Source: Sulfitobacter sp.
GTDB taxonomy: Bacteria > Pseudomonadota > Alphaproteobacteria > Rhodobacterales > Rhodobacteraceae
DNA: 10,285 nucleotides
Direction: 5' to 3'
Assembly: GCA_024636405.1 (NCBI GenBank)
Contig: JAGXHC010000121.1
Span: 1 to 10,285, forward strand
Shown here: in pieces, positions 1 through 6,727 of the stretch
How positions within the stretch are numbered: position 1 is the first letter of the stretch
Layout: each line of letters starts with the position of its first letter
Notes under the pieces: generated by a model
Seen by the model: only the letters and a program-made list of their open reading frames with translations
The model's database searches: none
What the model was told of the DNA's origin: nothing
Translations under genes and position numbers: made by a program

Positions 1-1194
1 ATGAAGGATCTGGCGGCGCAGGCGGGGTTGGGCAACGCCGTGGTCGTCAATACCTGCGCGGTCACCGCAGAGGCTGTGCGCAAAGCACGGCAGGATATCC
101 GCAAACTGCGCAAGGCCCACCCGGACGCACGCCTGATCGTTACGGGCTGTGCGGCGCAGACGGAACCAGACACTTTCGCCCGCATGGCAGAGGTGGACGC
201 CGTGATCGGCAACACCGAAAAGATGCAGGGTGCGACCTGGGCGGGCCTCGCCGCTGATTTCATCGGCGAAACAGAAGCGCTTCAGGTTGACGACATCATG
301 TCGGTGACCGAAACCGCCGGACATCTGATCGACGGTTTCGGCACGCGCAGCAGGGCCTATGTCCAGGTACAGAATGGCTGTGACCATCGTTGTACGTTCT
401 GCATTATTCCCTACGGACGCGGCAATTCGCGCTCGGTTGCGGCCGGTGTCGTGGTGGACCAGATTAAACGTTTGGTGGACAAAGGCTTTAACGAGGTTGT
501 GCTGACAGGGGTGGACCTGACGTCATGGGGCGCAGACCTGCCCGGCGCGCCGCGATTGGGCGATCTGGTGATGCGTATTCTGCGGTTGGTGCCCGATCTG
601 CCGCGCCTGCGGATATCGTCGATTGATTCGATTGAGGTGGACGATAACCTGATGGCCGCCATCGCAAGTGAGCCCCGGTTGATGCCGCACCTGCACCTGT
701 CATTGCAGCACGGTGATGACATGATTCTCAAACGCATGAAGCGGCGCCACCTGCGCGATGATGCCATCCGTTTCGCTCAGGAAGCACGGAAATTGCGCCC
801 CGACATGACATTCGGCGCTGATATCATCGCCGGTTTCCCGACGGAAACAGAAGAGATGTTCAACAACTCACTGCGGTTGATTGAGGAATGTGATCTGACT
901 TGGCTGCATGTCTTTCCTTATTCTGCGCGCCAAGGCACCCCCGCCGCGCGGATGCCCGCAGTAAATGGCAAGTTGATCAAGGATCGCGCCGCGCGCCTTC
1001 GGACTGCCGGGGATGCGCAGGTGCAGCGCCACCTTGCGGCGCAGATCGGTTTGACCCACGACGTGCTGATGGAAAGTCCGACGATGGGCCGAACCGCACA
1101 ATTCGCCGAAGTACATTTCAGCGCACCGCAACCGGAGGGCCGGATCATCCCCGCCCGAATTGTTGCAGCGACGCAAAAACACCTCAGCGCCTGA
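1..1194 (+). CDS. mtaB: tRNA t6A37 methylthiotransferase MtaB, 5' end cut by window edge
   Basis: This radical-SAM enzyme adds a methylthio group to N6-threonylcarbamoyladenosine at position 37 of ANN-decoding tRNAs, giving ms2t6A. Three parts are visible. The end of the N-terminal methylthiotransferase domain has conserved cysteines at C19 (NTCAVTAEA) and C50 (TGCAAQTEP). The radical-SAM core has the CxxxCxxC cluster motif at C127, C131 and C134 (GCDHRCTFC). The C-terminal stretch, from about residue 345, looks like a TRAM RNA-binding domain. The ATG at position 1 is almost certainly an internal Met: the family's first conserved Cys motif (GCRxN type), about 20 residues further N-terminal, is missing, and the frame is open to the edge. 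MtaB proteins are usually about 420 aa, so roughly 25 residues lie outside. MtaB rather than MiaB or RimO is judged from the overall sequence pattern. The gene ends 20 bp before a convergent cytochrome gene. Confidence 0.93.
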   Translation: MKDLAAQAGLGNAVVVNTCAVTAEAVRKARQDIRKLRKAHPDARLIVTGCAAQTEPDTFARMAEVDAVIGNTEKMQGATWAGLAADFIGETEALQVDDIMSVTETAGHLIDGFGTRSRAYVQVQNGCDHRCTFCIIPYGRGNSRSVAAGVVVDQIKRLVDKGFNEVVLTGVDLTSWGADLPGAPRLGDLVMRILRLVPDLPRLRISSIDSIEVDDNLMAAIASEPRLMPHLHLSLQHGDDMILKRMKRRHLRDDAIRFAQEARKLRPDMTFGADIIAGFPTETEEMFNNSLRLIEECDLTWLHVFPYSARQGTPAARMPAVNGKLIKDRAARLRTAGDAQVQRHLAAQIGLTHDVLMESPTMGRTAQFAEVHFSAPQPEGRIIPARIVAATQKHLSA

Positions 1195-1205
1195 GCGATC
1201 GTTGA

Positions 1206-1237
1206 ACGCGCGCGCTACTTCGTGCTTTCGCGCGCGT
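1206..1237. other. GC-only inverted repeat between convergent genes
   Basis: Alternating CG arms at 1206-1214 and 1229-1237 form a perfect 9-bp stem with a 14-nt loop. It lies 11 bp beyond the mtaB stop and covers the stop codon of the convergent cytochrome gene. It could slow or end transcription from both sides. However, neither strand has a T-run after the stem, so it is not a standard intrinsic terminator, and CG alternation can pair by chance in GC-rich DNA. Confidence 0.3.
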
Positions 1238-1676
1238 CGTAGGCCTGTCTGACCTCATCCGGCCAGGTTGACCTGATGTAGCTTAGCGTTGCGATGATCT
1301 CACTGTCCGAAAGCACGCCGTCGTATGCCGGCATGTTCGTTTTGTATGCGGGATCTCCGATCATCTTGCCAACGCCATGCTTCACGATGCCAAACAGCGC
1401 GTCGCTGTCGTGATGCCACGTGTGCCCGGTTGCATCATGGGGTGGCGCAGGCAACATGCCCTCGGCATCCCTGACACGCCAATCCGGCGCACCCTCCAAC
1501 GCGGCACCGTGACAGGACGCACAATTCTGCGCATAGACCGCTTCCCCCTGTGCAAGGGTGTCCGCGTCACTGGGCAAGGTGCCGGGGCCGTCACCCTGAG
1601 GCATCAACAACCACCAACCCGCAGCAGCGACCCCCAGAAGGGTCGCCGCGCCGATGATCATGGCCGTCTGTCTCAC
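1215..1676 (-). CDS. membrane-anchored c-type cytochrome
   Basis: The product is a 153-aa monohaem cytochrome c, probably facing the periplasm and passing electrons to or from a membrane or periplasmic partner. An N-terminal hydrophobic segment (about residues 6-25, ending WWLL) looks like an uncleaved anchor. The haem motif is CASCH (C52, C55, H56), and the likely axial Met is M115 in NMPAY, followed by a C-terminal helix (LSDSEIIATLSYIRSTWP). The start is GTG at 1676. It overlaps the TGA of the upstream DUF411 gene by 4 bp (GTGA), and an AGGG 7 nt upstream serves as ribosome binding site, so translation is probably coupled. The in-frame ATG at 1661 has no such site. It is the last gene of a three-gene minus-strand set. 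Cytochromes of this type occur beside DUF411 genes in metal-related clusters, but the substrate cannot be told from sequence. Confidence 0.88.
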   Translation of the reverse strand: MRQTAMIIGAATLLGVAAAGWWLLMPQGDGPGTLPSDADTLAQGEAVYAQNCASCHGAALEGAPDWRVRDAEGMLPAPPHDATGHTWHHDSDALFGIVKHGVGKMIGDPAYKTNMPAYDGVLSDSEIIATLSYIRSTWPDEVRQAYDARESTK

Positions 1677-2134
1677 TGCCCGGCCCTGTGGTACACGGCA
1701 CCGCTTCCGGCAGTTCCGCCGAAAACGATCACATCGAATTGTGCTGTTGGATCATCGCCCATACCAGGAGAGCCGACAGGCATCCCCGGAACGGAAATAC
1801 CGGTGACATCGGGCCGCTCTTTCAGCAGCTTTTCAATTGCGGCCATGGGCACATGCCCTTCGATCACATAGCCGTCCACCCGCGCGGAATGGCATGACCT
1901 AAGCGTATCGGGCACGCCGTGTTCCAGCTTGGTCGCGGCGTAGTCGTCATTTTCAATGACGTCGACATCATATCCCGCCGCGCCCGCTATATCTGCCCAA
2001 GCAGAGCAGCAACCGCAACCCGGTGTCTTTGTGACGGTCATAGCCAGTGCATGCTCGTCTGCGAACACGCTCGTGGGTGCCATCGGCAGCGCAATGACGG
2101 CCGCAAGTGCGGCGGAAAAAAGAGAGAGTTTCAT
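1673..2134 (-). CDS. DUF411 family periplasmic protein, putative metal binding
   Basis: This is a 153-aa secreted protein of the DUF411 family. A signal peptide covers about residues 1-25 (cut near VFA/DEHA). The family signature is clear: a PGCGCC cluster (C40, C42, C43), the SCHSA motif (C81, H82), an EGHVP motif (H94), and the VPGMPVGSPGM block at 116-126. DUF411 proteins are often found with copper or other heavy-metal handling genes, and the Cys, His and Met residues suit metal binding, but no biochemical function is firmly assigned here. The start at 2134 was chosen over ATG 2149 because the longer form puts MIGLY in front of a normal signal peptide and has no ribosome binding site; the shorter has only a weak GGA at 6 nt. 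The gene sits 42 bp after the upstream small secreted protein and overlaps the downstream cytochrome gene by 4 bp. Confidence 0.9.
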   Translation of the reverse strand: MKLSLFSAALAAVIALPMAPTSVFADEHALAMTVTKTPGCGCCSAWADIAGAAGYDVDVIENDDYAATKLEHGVPDTLRSCHSARVDGYVIEGHVPMAAIEKLLKERPDVTGISVPGMPVGSPGMGDDPTAQFDVIVFGGTAGSGAVYHRAGQ

Positions 2135-2176
2135 GTAAAGTCCAATCATTTCAAAACGTGAGTATCTTTCGGATGC

Positions 2177-2476
2177 TCACGTCTGACGGGGCGGACCGGT
2201 GATTGGTATTTCGCACCATCCTGACATCGAATGGTCCACCATTGGGTGCTCAAGCTGCGTTGCGGTCCCGGTGGCCTGACCGACAACAAGCGGCACGAAC
2301 ACGGCGCAGGCGCTACACGCCGCCGGGCCATGGTCGTTGTTGGCGATATTGCAACACACCATTTGTTCAGCCATCACCGTCGCATAAGCGTCCGCCGTCG
2401 CGCTTTGGTCCGGCGCCATACGGGCGTGCACCAGACCAGCCTGAAACGTCAGAAGAAGGACAAGTATCAATTTCAT
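2177..2476 (-). CDS. small secreted Cys-containing protein of unknown function
   Basis: I do not recognise this 99-aa protein. It begins with a classic signal peptide (MKLILVLLLTFQAGLVHA, likely cut after A18), so the mature form would be about 81 residues in the periplasm. It holds five cysteines: a CC pair (C41, C42), a CSAC motif (C54 to C57), and C88. It also has several His and Met residues near the C-terminus (EHPMVDHSM), which would suit metal or redox chemistry. It is the first gene of the set followed by the DUF411 protein and cytochrome c, 42 bp ahead of DUF411, which suggests a shared job. No clear Shine-Dalgarno sequence precedes the ATG. Support for the gene is the signal peptide, the operon position and the absence of a better frame. 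The main risk is that it is not translated as drawn. Confidence 0.65.
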   Translation of the reverse strand: MKLILVLLLTFQAGLVHARMAPDQSATADAYATVMAEQMVCCNIANNDHGPAACSACAVFVPLVVGQATGTATQLEHPMVDHSMSGWCEIPITGPPRQT

Positions 2477-2482
2477 GTCTGA

Positions 2483-2511
2483 TATCTAACCGCTCTGCCG
2501 CAGGGGGCCAA
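2483..2511 (-). promoter_or_regulatory. possible promoter for the small-protein/DUF411/cytochrome set
   Basis: On the minus strand, TTGGCC (2511-2506) and TAGATA (2488-2483) are separated by 17 bp, as in a sigma-70 type promoter. The -10 match is only 3 of 6. The -10 ends 6 nt before the ATG at 2476, so transcription would begin at or near the ATG and give a leaderless mRNA. That fits the lack of a ribosome binding site. Some promoter is needed here because a strong terminator lies just upstream. Confidence 0.25.
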
Positions 2512-2518
2512 GCCCCCT
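2502..2518. other. short perfect inverted repeat overlapping the putative -35 region
   Basis: The arms AGGGGGC and GCCCCCT pair over 7 bp around a 3-nt CAA loop. There is no T-run on either side, so it is unlikely to be a terminator. Its position over the proposed -35 box, between the petC terminator and the first gene of the set, would suit an operator or a structure blocking read-through. No regulator family is recognised. Confidence 0.35.
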
Positions 2519-2550
2519 CTCACCCAATTGATCCGCGTGTTGAGGAACAA

Positions 2551-2580
2551 AAAACCCCCGCAGCGTGCTGCGGGGGTTTT
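2551..2580 (-). terminator. rho-independent terminator of petABC, probably bidirectional
   Basis: The arms at about 2551-2563 and 2568-2580 give a perfect 13-bp stem (core CCCCCGCAG / CTGCGGGGG) with a 4-nt loop. On the minus strand the stem runs into six T's (reading down from 2556), the expected pattern for ending petC transcripts 24 bp after the petC stop. On the plus strand four T's follow. It insulates the bc1 operon from the three-gene set downstream. Confidence 0.92.
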
Positions 2581-2604
2581 GGTGTCCTAGCTTGGCCAAA
2601 CGCT

Positions 2605-3936
2605 TCAGGCTTCTTTATGTTTTACCCGCGCCCAAAGGCGCTTGTTCGTGAGGTAAAGCAGAACCGATAGCAAGGTCAGCAAGATCACGCCAACAAATCC
2701 GGCCTGTTTGCGCGCGCCCAGCTTTGGCTCCGCGGTCCACATCAGAAACGCTGAGACATCTTCGGCCATGTGATGCACATCATTGGCATGTCCGTCGGCA
2801 AATTCGACCTGTTCGTCGCCCAGCGGCGGCGCCATTGCAATCCAACCACCGGGAAAGACGGTATTGCCATAAAGCACGGTGCCCGCCTGTTCCATCTCTT
2901 CCCCAGTATAACCTGCCAGCAACGCGGTGATGTATTCCGCCCCGCCGATGCCTTTGAAAAACTGGTTTATGCCCAAACCGTAAGGGCCATGAAACGCTGC
3001 GCGCTTTTTCGCCATCAGCGACAGATCCGGCGCGTTGGGAAGACCTGACTTCGGAAAATGATCGACCGGCGTGGCTGCGCGGGTATCGTCCAGTTCGGCG
3101 TCAAAAACATCAAACTGCTTGGCGTACTCAATAACCTGGTCTTCAGGCAAACCGGGTCCGCCTTCGTCACTCAGCGTCCGAAGAGCAACATACTGCAAGC
3201 CGTGGCAGGCAGAACAAACCTCTGTATAGATCTGCAAACCGCGCTGAAGCTGGTTCACATCATAGGTGCCGAACGGTCCGTCAAACGAGAAATCGACGTT
3301 TTCGATATGCGGTGTGCTGTGATCGCCACCGCCAGCAGCGGCGTCCTCGCCGTGGTCTTCCGCATCCATCACGCCAACTTCGGGATCCGCAGAATGCGCC
3401 TGCCCGCTCTCGGTCTGCTCGGTGACGACTTCGGGATCGGCAGCGCCTTCGACAATCGCTTCGTCAGGCTGTTCATCTGTGTCGGCTGTCGATTCTTCGG
3501 CTGGTGCCTCTTCCGCAGCCGCGGTCGGAGCCTCTTCCGCAGTAGTGGCTGGGGCCTCGTCCGCAGCAACGGCTGGTGCCTCGTCCACAGTAGTGGCTGG
3601 TGCCTCTTCCGCAGCAGTGGCTGGCGCCTCTTCCGTAGCAGCGGCCGGTGCCTCTTCCGCAGTTGCGGCTGGTGCTTCTTCCGCAGCAGCGGCTGGTGCT
3701 TCTTCCGCAGCAGCGGCTGGTGCGTCTTCCGCAGTAGTGGCTGGTGCGTCTTCCGCAGTAGTGGCTGGTGCTTCCGACGGTGTTGCCTCTGGCGTCACGT
3801 CCGATTGGCTTTCTACCATGGGTGTTTCGGTATCTGGATCGGCGGTGGTATCCGCTGACTGCGCCAGTGCCGCACCAGGTGCCAACAGGCCGAACGCAAT
3901 CACGACCGACAGGAGATGTTGTTTCACGTCATTCAT
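2605..3936 (-). CDS. petC: cytochrome c1 of the bc1 complex, with a long acidic repeat insert
   Basis: Cytochrome c1 takes electrons from the Rieske protein and gives them to a soluble or membrane cytochrome c. Numbering is from the ATG at 3936. Residues 1-25 are a signal peptide (ending AALA). Residues 26-209 are an acidic low-complexity insert. The conserved core starts at HIENVDFSF and has the haem site CSACH (C241, C244, H245), the [11 protein letters not shown] block, axial Met M368 in AMAPPL, and a C-terminal anchor (about 411-428) followed by TNKRLW. The insert includes twelve 8-residue units of the form EEAPAAAA (54-149) and holds about 50 Asp/Glu. There is no Lys or Arg from residue 6 to 231. 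At 443 aa it is far longer than the Rhodobacter protein (about 280). An alternative ATG at 3942 abuts the petB stop, but the GGAG is 3 nt from it and 9 nt from 3936, so 3936 is preferred. Confidence 0.95.
   Translation of the reverse strand: MNDVKQHLLSVVIAFGLLAPGAALAQSADTTADPDTETPMVESQSDVTPEATPSEAPATTAEDAPATTAEDAPAAAAEEAPAAAAEEAPAATAEEAPAAATEEAPATAAEEAPATTVDEAPAVAADEAPATTAEEAPTAAAEEAPAEESTADTDEQPDEAIVEGAADPEVVTEQTESGQAHSADPEVGVMDAEDHGEDAAAGGGDHSTPHIENVDFSFDGPFGTYDVNQLQRGLQIYTEVCSACHGLQYVALRTLSDEGGPGLPEDQVIEYAKQFDVFDAELDDTRAATPVDHFPKSGLPNAPDLSLMAKKRAAFHGPYGLGINQFFKGIGGAEYITALLAGYTGEEMEQAGTVLYGNTVFPGGWIAMAPPLGDEQVEFADGHANDVHHMAEDVSAFLMWTAEPKLGARKQAGFVGVILLTLLSVLLYLTNKRLWARVKHKEA
3506..3769. repeat. 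24-bp in-frame tandem repeat inside petC, 11 units
   Basis: Eleven head-to-tail 24-bp units, each encoding 8 residues of the EEAPAxxA type. Most differences between units are single bases. Units 8 and 9 (3674-3697, 3698-3721) are identical, and so are units 10 and 11 (3722-3745, 3746-3769), which points to recent duplication by slippage or unequal recombination. Degenerate units continue the pattern in protein on both sides. Because the period is a multiple of three, copy-number changes keep the reading frame. Confidence 0.95.
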
Positions 3937-3942
3937 GTCCAT

Positions 3943-5286
3943 TTACTCCGCCGGATTCACGATCGTCTTGGTGCCGCCGGCATTGGGCGCATAATGCGCG
4001 TCAAAGTCGGCCTCGATGGTTTCAGGCTGTGGCAACGGTTTCTCGATCACGCCAAGCAGGGGCAGGATGACAAGAAAATAACCGAACCAATAGGCCGATG
4101 CGATCAGCGAGAAACTGGCATAGGGTTCCTCGGCAGGCATGGCACCCAGCCACATCAGCGCAAAGAAATCAATCACCAGCAGCGCAAACCACCATTTGAA
4201 CATTGGACGATACCGGCCAGACCGCACGCTGGACGTATCCAGCCACGGCACCAGCGCCATCACCGCAATCGCGCCGAACATTGCCAACACGCCAAAGAAC
4301 TTGGCGTCGATGATACCGCCGGTCACGAAGGCTGCGATCTGCACCACCCACACTTCGGACGTGAAGGCGCGCAGGATCGCGTAGAACGGCAGGAAGTACC
4401 ATTCCGGCACAATGTGCGCAGGTGTTGCCAGCGGGTTCGCCTCGATGTAGTTGTCGGGGTGGCCCAAATAGTTGGGCATGAAGCCCACGATGGCAAAGAA
4501 CACCGCCAGGATAACCGCCAGCGCGAACAGATCTTTGATCACGAAGTAGGGCCAGAACGGCAATGTGTCCTTCTCGGCCTCGGCCTTTGATCCGCGACGG
4601 ACCTCAACCCCGGTAGGGTTGTTGTTGCCAGTCGTGTGGAAGGCCCAGATGTGCACGATCACCAGACCCGCAATAACGAACGGCAGCAGGTAATGCAGGC
4701 TGAAGAATCGGTTCAGCGTGGCATTGTCCACCGCCGGTCCGCCCAACAAAAAGGTTTGCAGGCTTTCCCCGACAAACGGAATAGCACCGAACAACCCGGT
4801 GATCACGGTCGCACCCCAAAAGGACATCTGCCCCCAAGGCAGCACATAGCCCATGAACCCGGTCGCCATCATCAGCAGATAGATGAGCATGCCGATGATC
4901 CATGTAATCTCACGCGGGGCCTTGTAGGAGCCGTAATAAAGACCCCGGAAGATATGCGCATAGACCGCAACAAAGAACAGCGATGCGCCGTTCGAGTGCA
5001 GATAACGCAGCATGTAGCCGCCGTTTACGTTGCGCATGATGTGTTCGACCGACGCAAAGGCCATGTCGACATGCGGCGTGTAATGCATCGCCAGAACGAT
5101 CCCGGTAACGATCTGAAGCGCCAGACAGAATGTCAGCACGATACCCCAGATCCACATCCAGTTGAGGTTCTTGGGCGTCGGGATCATCAGCGTGTCATAG
5201 AGCAGTCCGACGATTGGCAGACGGCGGTGAAGCCACTTTTCTCCGCCTGTTGTCGGCTCGTAATGGTCGTGAGGAATTCCAGCCAT
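3943..5286 (-). CDS. petB: cytochrome b of the bc1 complex
   Basis: The 447-aa integral membrane subunit carries both b haems and the Qo and Qi quinone sites. The haem ligands sit at H97, H111, H198 and H212, the same positions as in Rhodobacter capsulatus cytochrome b. The Qo-site PEWY motif is at residues 294-297. Other family blocks are [19 protein letters not shown] (about 146-164) and [10 protein letters not shown], with eight expected membrane helices. The length is normal for alphaproteobacteria, so the protein looks intact. It starts 12 bp after petA, with AAGGGAG overlapping the petA stop as ribosome binding site. Its TAA stop is immediately followed by an ATG in the petC frame. It is the middle gene of petABC and is presumably co-transcribed. 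Confidence 0.98.
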   Translation of the reverse strand: MAGIPHDHYEPTTGGEKWLHRRLPIVGLLYDTLMIPTPKNLNWMWIWGIVLTFCLALQIVTGIVLAMHYTPHVDMAFASVEHIMRNVNGGYMLRYLHSNGASLFFVAVYAHIFRGLYYGSYKAPREITWIIGMLIYLLMMATGFMGYVLPWGQMSFWGATVITGLFGAIPFVGESLQTFLLGGPAVDNATLNRFFSLHYLLPFVIAGLVIVHIWAFHTTGNNNPTGVEVRRGSKAEAEKDTLPFWPYFVIKDLFALAVILAVFFAIVGFMPNYLGHPDNYIEANPLATPAHIVPEWYFLPFYAILRAFTSEVWVVQIAAFVTGGIIDAKFFGVLAMFGAIAVMALVPWLDTSSVRSGRYRPMFKWWFALLVIDFFALMWLGAMPAEEPYASFSLIASAYWFGYFLVILPLLGVIEKPLPQPETIEADFDAHYAPNAGGTKTIVNPAE

Positions 5287-5298
5287 TTGTTTGCTCCC

Positions 5299-5862
5299 TT
5301 AACCCAGTTTAATCGTGGACTCGTCCACGAATTCCGCGACCGGAATATGAAGGTTCTGCGGCGCAGGACCTTTGCGGATGCGGCCCGCCGTATCGTAGTG
5401 CGAACCATGGCAGGGGCAGAACCATCCACCGAAATCCCCGGCGCCATCCCCGATCGGGACACAGCCCAAGTGCGTGCAGACACCGATCTGTACCAGCCAT
5501 TCGCCGCTTTCATCCAGCGCACGGTTCTCGTCGGTGGCAGGCTGCTGTCCGGAAAGGTTCGGGTTCTGCGCGGAAGGATCAATCAGGCTGTCGACGTCCA
5601 CACTACGGCCCGCTTCGATCTCTGCCGCTGTGCGACGCCGGATGAACACCGGTTTGCCCAGATACTTCACGGTCAGTTGCGTACCCTGCTCAAGGCCCGA
5701 AATATCCACGCGGATCGACGATAGCGCCTGCACATCCGCAGAAGGGTTCATCTGGTTGACCAGCGGCCAAACGGCGGCGCCCACGGCGACGGCTCCTGTA
5801 CCGGCCGTGGCATAATACAGGAAATCCCTGCGGGTGCCTGCGTGATCTTCGGTGTGAGACAC
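5299..5862 (-). CDS. petA: Rieske iron-sulfur subunit of the bc1 complex
   Basis: The 187-aa Rieske protein carries the 2Fe-2S cluster that oxidises ubiquinol at the Qo site. It has an N-terminal Tat-type region (TRRDFL, R11-R12) followed by a membrane anchor (about 15-38) with the VWPLVNQM block. The cluster ligands are C129 and H131 (CTHLGC) and C149 and H152 (CPCHGSH), and C134 and C151 form the expected disulfide. The start is GTG at 5862, supported by GGAG 7 nt upstream and by the fit of [14 protein letters not shown] to the known start of Rhodobacter Rieske proteins. The open frame extends to 6018, but nothing supports the longer form; an in-frame ATG 42 bp upstream has no ribosome binding site. 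It is first in petABC. The 178 bp upstream (5863-6040) must hold the operon promoter, and I see no convincing -35/-10 pair there, only a GTCTGG direct repeat. Confidence 0.97.
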   Translation of the reverse strand: MSHTEDHAGTRRDFLYYATAGTGAVAVGAAVWPLVNQMNPSADVQALSSIRVDISGLEQGTQLTVKYLGKPVFIRRRTAAEIEAGRSVDVDSLIDPSAQNPNLSGQQPATDENRALDESGEWLVQIGVCTHLGCVPIGDGAGDFGGWFCPCHGSHYDTAGRIRKGPAPQNLHIPVAEFVDESTIKLG

Positions 5863-6040
5863 GGGTTTACTCCAATTTTTGGCCCGATCTGGACCATCAG
5901 ACATAGAGACGGCACAAGGGGCGCCGCCTGACTTCAAAACGGTATCTACCGGGCCAGACCGCCCCAGTCCAGACGTCAAAGCCGTACAAACCGTCGCAGG
6001 GTGCTTGGGTGTGCGCAAAAATCAACGCAATTTGGCGCCT

Positions 6041-6652
6041 TTACCCCGCAGGCGGGACCGTCGCCTGCATCGCAGGGCGCGAATCGAATTTTGCGTACCA
6101 GGCGGCAAGTGCGTCATTTCCCGTGCGCCAACCGCGCGCGTCATGGCGAAGATCGACATACCCAAGGGCGCAGCCAACAGCGATCTGGCCAATGTCCAGC
6201 GGTCCCGAAAGGTGGCTCATCCACCGGGTATTGAGCGCCGCACAGGCGCGTGCGATCTTATCCCATTGCCCTTCGACCCACTCAGGCCAACGCTTGTCTT
6301 CGGGGCGCAGCCGTTCTTCATAGGTCATCGCAAGGGCAGCATCGAGGATGCCGTCCGCGGTCGCCTCGAGTGTCAGCGCGTCCCAGCGCCGCGCGCCAGT
6401 AGGATAGAGCGTGCCCCCCGCCCGATCATCCAGGTAAGCACAAATCACCCGGCTGTCATAAAGTGTGGGTCCGTCGGGCCGCTCCAATGCCGGTACTTTC
6501 GCCAGCGGGTTTTTCGCCAGCAGCGTGGCATCAGGCGCAATTGGTGTGGTCTTCATGGCCTCCAAAGCAACATCGTCGAGTTGTTTGGTTTCATGCAGCA
6601 CAACCATTACCTTGCGCACATAGGGCGATGTTGCGGAGTAGAACAGTTTCAT
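6041..6652 (-). CDS. glutathione S-transferase family protein
   Basis: This 203-aa cytosolic GST-like protein would conjugate or reduce substrates with glutathione; the substrate is unknown. The N-terminal thioredoxin-like domain begins MKLFYSATSPYVRK, with Ser9 or a nearby Ser as likely glutathione-activating residue. It has the cis-Pro motif VPAL (P54) and the glutathione-contacting DSRVI (66-70). The helical C-terminal domain includes the block IAVGCALGYVDLR (157-169) typical of many bacterial GSTs. The usual Asp of the helix N-capping box just before this block is Gln (Q156), a small departure. The start at 6652 has AAAGGA 8 nt upstream and gives the normal family N-terminus; the open frame to 6712 adds an unlikely extension. 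It lies 75 bp downstream of the PaiB-like gene on the same strand and may share its transcript. Confidence 0.93.
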   Translation of the reverse strand: MKLFYSATSPYVRKVMVVLHETKQLDDVALEAMKTTPIAPDATLLAKNPLAKVPALERPDGPTLYDSRVICAYLDDRAGGTLYPTGARRWDALTLEATADGILDAALAMTYEERLRPEDKRWPEWVEGQWDKIARACAALNTRWMSHLSGPLDIGQIAVGCALGYVDLRHDARGWRTGNDALAAWYAKFDSRPAMQATVPPAG

Positions 6653-6727
6653 ATCGGGCATCCTTTGCAGCGGGTTTCGAACCAGTAGACACCGCGCCGC
6701 GCCTGCGTGCAATCCGCCCCAGACAGG

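Noticed and set aside
1..3. ATG at the first base as the start of mtaB
   Set aside because: The conserved N-terminal Cys motif of methylthiotransferases is missing, so the gene continues to the left of the window.
2146..2331. A 61-codon minus-strand frame overlapping the small secreted protein gene
   Set aside because: It has no signal peptide or motif and an Arg/Pro-rich product. The overlapping 99-residue frame has a proper signal peptide.
3506..3769. Regular repeats resembling a CRISPR array
   Set aside because: The units are contiguous 24-bp copies with no spacers, lie in frame inside petC, and no cas genes are present.
3058..3994. Two long plus-strand open frames opposite petC, with repetitive Ala/Ser/Gly or Arg/Ser/Gly/Trp/Cys-rich products
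   Set aside because: They are side effects of a 24-bp repeat free of stops in several frames. The products are low complexity, have no family resemblance, and lie opposite a clear cytochrome c1 gene.
4636..5724. A 362-codon plus-strand open frame across petB and petA
   Set aside because: It lies opposite two highly conserved genes with all catalytic residues intact. The translated product is basic, His/Arg/Gln-rich and unlike any known family.
6010..6040. Possible FNR-type box upstream of petA (TTGAT half on the minus strand)
   Set aside because: Only one half-site is present; the matching ATCAA at the right spacing is absent.
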